From Trichoplax sp. H2 (taxonomy: Eukaryota > Placozoa > Uniplacotomia > Trichoplacea), in contig NOWV01000029.1 in assembly GCA_003344405.1 (NCBI GenBank), forward strand, positions 62,001-126,000: a stretch of DNA of 64,000 nucleotides, read 5' to 3'. Position numbers and translations under genes: made by a program. The stretch's first letter is position 1; each line of letters starts with the position of its first letter. This document shows positions 48,241-64,000 of this stretch, piece by piece. The notes beneath the pieces were generated by a model. The model did not search any database and was not told the DNA's origin. It saw nothing but the letters and a program-made list of their open reading frames with translations.

Positions 48241-51200
48241 TTGTGCAAAGCTGTAAATCAATACCAGCATCATAAATGGTGCTTAGTATCTTATGGCCAA
48301 TTTCACCTTAGGCAATGGTTACAACAATTAGCCAGTAAATTGTCATTCAATTTGCCGCCTGTTTTTTCAGTATTTATTGATGTTAAGGAAGAATTTCATA
48401 AAATTATTCCTAACCAAAGTCAAGATATGACATTATACGATGTTGCTGAATGTAAGTTCTTAAAATATGTGATAGAATTAATCCATGTTGTCTACAATAA
48501 ATTGTAGAGATTTTAAATATTTATTGACTTTCAATTTGTGCAATTGTTTAACCAGCTATAATAATATCAGGAAAGATAAATTGCTAAGTTAACTTAATCT
48601 ACCACCAAATAATCAGAATGCTAAATAGGCAGATCGACGATACTCTTATGTAACTTTAAAACCTACGAATATAATCACCAGTGATATAGAATTGACATAT
48701 TGTAAGGTATTAGCTAAAACTTATACATGAATCTTTTATATTTTGCTTCAGACTTGCATCTTGATAAGGATTTAATTCAATCAAAAAATCGAAGCAAATT
48801 GGTCCTAAGCCTTTTTCAAACATTAGCAGCTAGAGGTACTTATGATAAAAATGGTGCATACAAAAATAACGGGGATTAATAATTATAATCATTAAACGTG
48901 TGCTATAGTGTCATAACTTTTAATATTTATGGAGTGAAATATATAGATAGGATCTTATTGTAACTTTTTAAACCTTCCCCTACTAATTATTAACCCCATA
49001 AGATAAGATTTATTACCAAACACGTATGGCGTTAATTGATTCTCTGTCTACTCCGTATAGGAATTCAAACATTCCCAAGTTACCAAAATATTAAGGGAAG
49101 ACTGGAACCCACAACTTACCATGGCAGTTGGTAAATAAGATGATTTAAGTCTAGACTACAATCATTTATCGTTAATCAAAATATTCGATGTCTATTATTT
49201 TTCTTTGCGCGTATATCCAGCGCTAGCCCTATCTATAATAAGCTAGCTGTTAAAGTTTGTGATCTGCCCACATATTTAAATGACCAAGATGTGGCAAGCT
49301 TCTTTCATGGACTTAACATTATTCGAGGAGGGATTTCCTTCTTGCTTAGCGAATATGGTAAACGCTATGGTCAAGCTTATGTTAAATTTGAAGACACTGT
49401 TCAACGAGATCTAGCACTAAAAAGGCATAGCCAATATATTGATCAAAAGTCTATTCGGGTGAAATTAATAGCCTTATTGATATTGAATTAATCAGTTGCT
49501 TTTATAAAGGGTTTAAAATCTAATAATATTACTATCCTCTAATCTACCTATTAACATTAATGCTGCATATTTATAGATTTACAAAATCAATGCCGGTCAA
49601 GGTTTCATCCCTAACGTTGGAGGTATTGATATAAACTGAAGATATAATATAATAATTCTACTTGACAGCCTTAAATTCGCTGTAAATTAGTCAATTTAAG
49701 CTAAAATATATCCTTCTACTATCCGAAATTAAGTTGAAGTACGAATTTTAATATACTTATGATAAATTGTTATAAATAGTGTGTGTTACATTAATTTACA
49801 ATAATAATTCACCAAGACTTAATTTGATGTGTTATATGAAATCTACTTATTGAAGGGGTGGCAATATATAATATTTTATATGTCCTTTATTATAATATTG
49901 ATAAGTTGAAATGACAGTAGATAAGCTAAGCTAAAAGAAAAATTATTTTTCTAACTTAAGAACTTATTCAGTTTAATTGCATTTCAAGTTAGTTTATGCG
50001 AATACTGTGCATAAATCTGATAAATATTATATGGACAGGCTATAGGAATAAATTGTGTCCTATAGCAATATAAGTTGAAATACTAATAATTAAATTACTT
50101 ATAATATGTTCAGGTGCAACTATTGTCAACGCTTTAATGAAAAGCAATGACAGGCCAGAAATTGCTTTACTACGTATAAAAGGGCTACCAAGTACTGTCA
50201 TAGCTATCGATGTTGTCAATTTCTTTAAGGGTACAGCTGATGTTTTAGACAACGAAGAAGGTGTTCTACTGCTTCTATCTGCTGATGGAAGAACAACAGG
50301 TGAAGGCTACGTAGCATTTAAAACACCTGAAATTGCACGAAGTGCAATATATAAAGACTACAAGATAATGGCAAATCACCATATTGAAATATATGATTGT
50401 TCATTAAATGATGCACTAAAGGTTAGATGAAGAATAATCTTAATTCGGTCGATATATTCGTATTAGTGAACGGAATAAAATCGATGTATAATATATGCCT
50501 CCGTTTATAGATAATTATATCAATCGGAGCTGTTATAAATTGCCCAATTTAATGAGTAACTCTTCACTTCAGGCACTACAAGAAAGCCATATCAGCAGCA
50601 GTTACCGCAAAAACGATAAAATTTTAACAAATTTACGACAAAAGAGCCAAGAAAGTGTACGAGATTGCATACGCTTGCGAGGATTGCCTTTTACGGCAAC
50701 AGAACCAGATATCACCAATTTTATGGGGGAACTTGCTGATAAAATTGCTCTTAATGGTATTCATTTATGCATCAATGACAGGGTACGATAGCATAGAACA
50801 CTTGCTTAGCAATACATACCTATAGTAGATTTTAATCATATATTATTAGCGCCATGCTAGGATATCATCTAAAGAAATGTAGTTTCGATTAATATTACTA
50901 ATCTAGAGGGTATATTTAAAATTAAAATTAAACTATAAAATACCAATAGAAGTCTATCTAACTTATGAGATTATTTCGTATATTATCACTCAAGAACTAA
51001 GTGTAAATCAATGTTACTCATTTAGATAACATGCTCATGATTATTTTATAAAATGCCAATAGTTCCTTGCAAAATGCATAAAATCAGAGTCATACTATTG
51101 AAGAAATCAATTTAATCTAGGTTCATATTATTCATCTGAATAAGCGTACAACATTGATCTATAAAATACCCAGGGTAGCTTGCAGAATATGTTATAATGT

Positions 51201-52079
51201 TACCATAGTATCTAAGAAATCAAGTCAACCCTTATAATTACTACTATCCTAGACAAATGGTTAAAATAAAATCTCGCATTTTTAATGGATTTATTCATCA
51301 AAATTGTGTAGGGGCGGCCTTCCGGTGACGCTTATATTCAGATGCTATCGGCTGAAGATGCAATAAAATCAGCAGAGAAAAAACATCGAGAACATTTAGG
51401 TACACGATGGATTGAGGTATTCCAATGCTCTAGAGAGGAAGTCACAGAAGCTAAAATCACTACCAGTGCCAACAAAAGCTACAATTCTTACTATGATAAC
51501 AATCAATATCACGGTCGACGAAATAATAATCCTGCTAAAAACAATGTAACAGAAAATCGTTATAATACTAATACCGATCGACAAATAAGTCCACCTGTAT
51601 CATCTGTTTGTGTTATCCCAACTCCTATGATGACAAGCATGGGATTACCTATGATCCCACAAACTTGGAATCAATATCAACAGGATGGCATGCATTTCTA
51701 TCCACAATCTAATTCGCCAAGGATAACACGAGTTAGGAATGCTACACCTGGTATATCAAAAGAAATTTCACGCTATCAAGCAGACTATACTACGGTAAGG
51801 TTGCCTAGATGATTATTGTTTATTAAATATTTATAGAAATTATAAATTGAGCATTATTAAGAAGTTCTATGCGAATAGCTGTTAAATAGACGATACATTA
51901 AAATTATCAAATATTTTTAACATTAGTATCAGCCCAATACTTCACTTCAATTGCAATATGAAGATTATAACAGACCTGATGGCAACATCATCTACACCTA
52001 TCCGGCTCCAATCGATAATCTACAACGTAGCCGAAATCAGCATTTGCCGTCTAGAAATATTGAAATGTATATGGTATAA
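48241..52079 (+). CDS. ESRP: ESRP (fusilli) family splicing regulator with three RRMs; 5' end missing
   Basis: Exons 48241-48451, 48752-48835, 49061-49130, 49221-49458, 49577-49622, 50114-50421, 50573-50782, 51312-51794 and 51933-52079 join without a frame break to 598 residues plus stop. The first listed exon opens after an acceptor with no ATG, so one or more 5' exons are missing. YGQFHLRQWLQQLAS and VFSVFIDVKEEF match the ESRP N-terminal domain. RRM1 is about residues 130-207 (DVASFFHGLNIIRGGISFLL), RRM2 about 230-312 (LLRIKGLPSTVIAIDVVNFF), RRM3 about 350-428 (RDCIRLRGLPFTATEPDI, then GRPSGDAYIQ and RWIEVFQCS). RRM3 is almost the vertebrate sequence; RRM1 and RRM2 are more diverged. The tail is Asn/Gln/Tyr/Pro-rich, as in the family. 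ESRP proteins bind GU-rich RNA in the nucleus and set epithelial splicing programmes. AATAAA at 52485-52490 may end the mRNA. Confidence 0.95.
50930..51235. repeat. Degenerate ~115-bp tandem repeat in the intron inside ESRP RRM3
   Basis: CTATAAAATACCAATAGAAG, TTATAAAATGCCAATAGTTC and CTATAAAATACCCAGGGTAG begin at about 50932, 51048 and 51161. Copies share a CTTGCAxAATxxxTxAAAT head and an AAGAAATCAAxTxAA tail. Confidence 0.7.
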
Positions 52080-54272
52080 AATGCTCACTCTTAAACTGAT
52101 CTTAATTAACTGTTAGAATTCTAATTTTTTCCCATTTCTCTCATTCCATTATGCTCACATACCCTATGTCGATTTTATAGTAATACTTTTTAAATTTAGT
52201 TTTCAAATTTAAATAACTGCTGTTATTATTTCCTTAATCACTCGCACGATATAGTCCATACAATAGCAACACTTTTGAAGAAAAATTCTCCTTACCAATA
52301 GCCAGTTATAAAGGATTTTAAACATTCGTTAGAGGTGATCAAAACCAGAAAAAAAGACTTATTGAAAACATTTTTTTATCCGTTATATTTGTTTACAAAG
52401 GAAAGTTATTCCTTCACCCTTTACTATATGTTAAGTGTGCTTGATTTTAATCGCTACTTGTATCTCTTTAATTCAATAAAGTAATTTATTATTTATTTTC
52501 ATGAATGAGTTTCTTGGAAAGTTTTATATTAAGCTTATCTTATATGTAACATGATTACCATATTACAAGGAATGTCTACATCAGTACCTTACTTCAAACT
52601 AATAGCTTTCCTGTAGATGGTTAGAAAAGCTGATCTGAAAGATTACTTTAAAGTTATAGGTATGGCTGACTAACAAGGCATTCGTAAAAATAATTTGGAA
52701 ACGCTTACATTATGAAACCGTTGAGCAATGCTGGTAGACTTTTTATGTAAATGTATTGCTGTGACTTATTTCCAAGGTTACTAGCCTCAATTATGCAGTT
52801 AATATAACATTTATCTACTAAAATGTAGGGAAAGTTCTTTAAGATATTGCCTATATTAATTGTTGTTGAAATCAACAAAGCCTGGAACAAAACTGTAGTA
52901 TTTAGTTATTAGTACGCCTTTGAAGTTGATGCGCAGTAATTAAACGATAATATCTTTTTAAACATAGTGAAAATAATACGATATCAATTATGCTATTTAA
53001 ATGGAGTTGTGAAGCTAAACTTTCCTTTTAACTATATATGAACTAAATTATAAACAGTAACAGCTTTAGGAAGCTGCTCATAGTATGTACTCTTTTACTT
53101 ACTAAAATTGCTTATACCTCTGACATGTATGGTTTATTGTAAGTAAAGATACACCATATGATCAGATTGCTACTATAAATTTGTAATACTTCTAGTAATT
53201 TGTAAAAATATAAAGTATTGTAATAAAAAGCTGGTTGAACTACAAACTACTAAAGAACCTCCTATGACTGTTTTGCTTCGATTACTCCGGAAAAGATTAA
53301 TATATTTCGTACAAATTAACAAGGCAGAAAAAACTTTAGAATTTAAGTGCAGTTAATGAATATTTCTGTAACTACTTATTGTTATTTATCTAGCAAGTTC
53401 GTTCCCATCTACTACTATTTACAGATACAATTGAAGTAATATTATTTCCAGACAAAATTTTGATGAACAAATTTTTATGATTTTGGAGTGGTTTTAATTT
53501 ATATTTTTAACATTGCAAAGCATTGCTGATCTATTTTTTGTTGATTACATTGAATCACGTAACACCAATATACAAACAGTATTCTTTATTAGAGTACTAA
53601 AATGTACTGGAAATTGCATTCTAATGTTAGATTATTGTTGCAATCGCATATTGCTATACAAGTAAAAATTTCCAATATTAATATGATTTGACGCAAGCAA
53701 ATTAATAATCAAGAACATAAATAAGCAGCAGATAGTAACTTGAAATCGATAGGTATTAAAAATTAAATCATAGTTAACTACGATACTATCCTAGATCGTT
53801 GCAAGAATTTACTTCGAACCCTGAAAGCCTTTTAATTTTCCAAATAATCAATTTGTATTAATTTATAAGAATGTTTTTTACAGTATCTACACAGCAAGGC
53901 GAACATAGCTCAGAAAGTCATAAATATCAAAATTAGATAATGTGTCGCTATAGTATAGCTAGGCTGGGCTTATGGTTTTGAATAAAAGTTTGACTTACCT
54001 TAGCATAATTACTGCAACATAATAATTTATACTTATGACCTAACAACTTGATGTAACTAAATTAAGAATCTTTCATCAACTAAAGTCTTCGTAGCTAGAT
54101 TAGTTCTGCCCCAATTGTCTCGAATTGCTGCAATAACCTTTACAATAAAAATTTTTTTAAACAGTCATCCAATATCAACTTATTTAATAATTTTTTTGCA
54201 ACTTTTAAGACCTATATTGGCACAATATCCTTATTTACAAGCATTACATGATGGTTTTGTATATTAGTATGC
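52080..54272. other. Convergent intergenic region between ESRP and TMEM67
   Basis: Holds the two 3' UTRs. A plus-strand AATAAA at 52485-52490 suits ESRP, and a minus-strand AATAAA at 53590-53585 could serve TMEM67. No other feature seen. Confidence 0.5.
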
Positions 54273-63437
<9,165 letters not shown>

Positions 63438-64000
63438 AACTTTTTTCCGTTTCTGTTTTTAAAACAAGAATTTTAGTCATTTTTAAGTGCGCAAGCGTAA
63501 TTGAAGTTACGAGTGCACTACGAGTGCTTCGCCGGTATCCTAGATACAGATAGGCAGACAGACAACTGCAATTAGTCTCCAGTTAAATAATAATTAACTA
63601 GCTTATATCCTACGGTGGCACTCTATTATTATACTGTATAATTGGATATAACAGAATATAGTGCAATCGTGGTTTATATACTTTAGGTGCTAGTCATGGA
63701 TGGATAATGATGCCAGTAACGGGTTTGGCAATTTGACTTATACTACTTACTGGAAGTTATCTTAATAATCAGTTAAATGACTGCTCATGGCCATCTAAGT
63801 TATAATGTCGTCAACCAGCATAGCACTCGATAATCACCTATTTATCAGCTAGTACTTTTAACTATGTCTAACAAACCTAAATGCTTAGTCGAATGTAAAG
63901 TAGTGTCATGGTAGTAGCCGTAAAACTTGGCAATAACTACTACGAATTATATTAAAGCTAATCCTATAAATTTAATGCGAAGTAACATTAAATTCTTCAT
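63438..64000. promoter_or_regulatory. TMEM67 upstream region
   Basis: The first ~110 bases upstream of the ATG contain a small CpG-bearing patch (GTGCGCAAGCG, TTCGCCGG) unlike the flanks, consistent with a compact promoter. GTAATTGAAGTTAC (63497-63510) is dyad-like but a poor X-box match. The rest holds nothing recognisable. Confidence 0.35.

Noticed and set aside
63497-63510. X-box-like dyad GTAATTGAAGTTAC upstream of TMEM67
   Set aside because: At least three mismatches to the RFX consensus, including both central AT positions.

Overview
The window is AT-rich, intron-dense animal DNA. Five conserved metazoan genes can be read from it. Coding exons are short, introns are mostly tens to a few hundred bases with plain GT...AG borders, and intergenic DNA holds degenerate tandem repeats and a few solo-LTR-like elements. 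Combining a compact layout with ESRP, meckelin, CEP89, a wolframin-like protein and a PRRT3/4-like protein suggests an early-branching animal. A placozoan such as Trichoplax or a relative is my best guess; this is inference, not proof. Two 20-base runs of N (378-397 and 44459-44478) mark assembly joins, and both lie inside repeats.

Layout. 1-1060: mosaic tandem repeat containing a gap. 1061-1480: promoter-like patch, then about 8.5 kb with essentially no open frames, holding a 359-bp solo-LTR-like insertion at 9095-9453. 10012-12234 (+): single-exon gene with a long acidic 16-residue repeat region followed by seven membrane segments (PRRT3/4-like). 12.2-17.4 kb: non-coding, ending in a CpG-containing patch with a near-consensus RFX X-box. 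18211-26735 (+): complete 23-exon CEP89 gene whose splice phases all close. 27.0-29.05 kb: an LTR-like insertion followed by two tandem repeat blocks. 29979-31544 (-): wolframin-like N-terminal domain without membrane segments. 31.5-42 kb: gene-poor, with a degenerate ~205-bp repeat, a second type of solo LTR and a tRNA/SINE-like fragment. 42103-43642 (+): possible three-exon orphan gene. 44.0-45.0 kb: repeat block duplicated exactly across an assembly gap. 46.7-47.9 kb: candidate small secreted peptides and a ~165-bp tandem repeat. 48241-52079 (+): ESRP splicing regulator, first exons not found. 54273-63437 (-): TMEM67/meckelin, start to stop.

Functional picture. CEP89 (distal appendage of the mother centriole) and TMEM67 (ciliary transition zone membrane) are both ciliogenesis genes, and CEP89 has an X-box candidate upstream. 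ESRP and TMEM67 sit tail to tail 2.2 kb apart here; in human both orthologues map to 8q22.1, so this may be a remnant of ancestral animal linkage. No CRISPR, bacterial operon or viral genome was seen.
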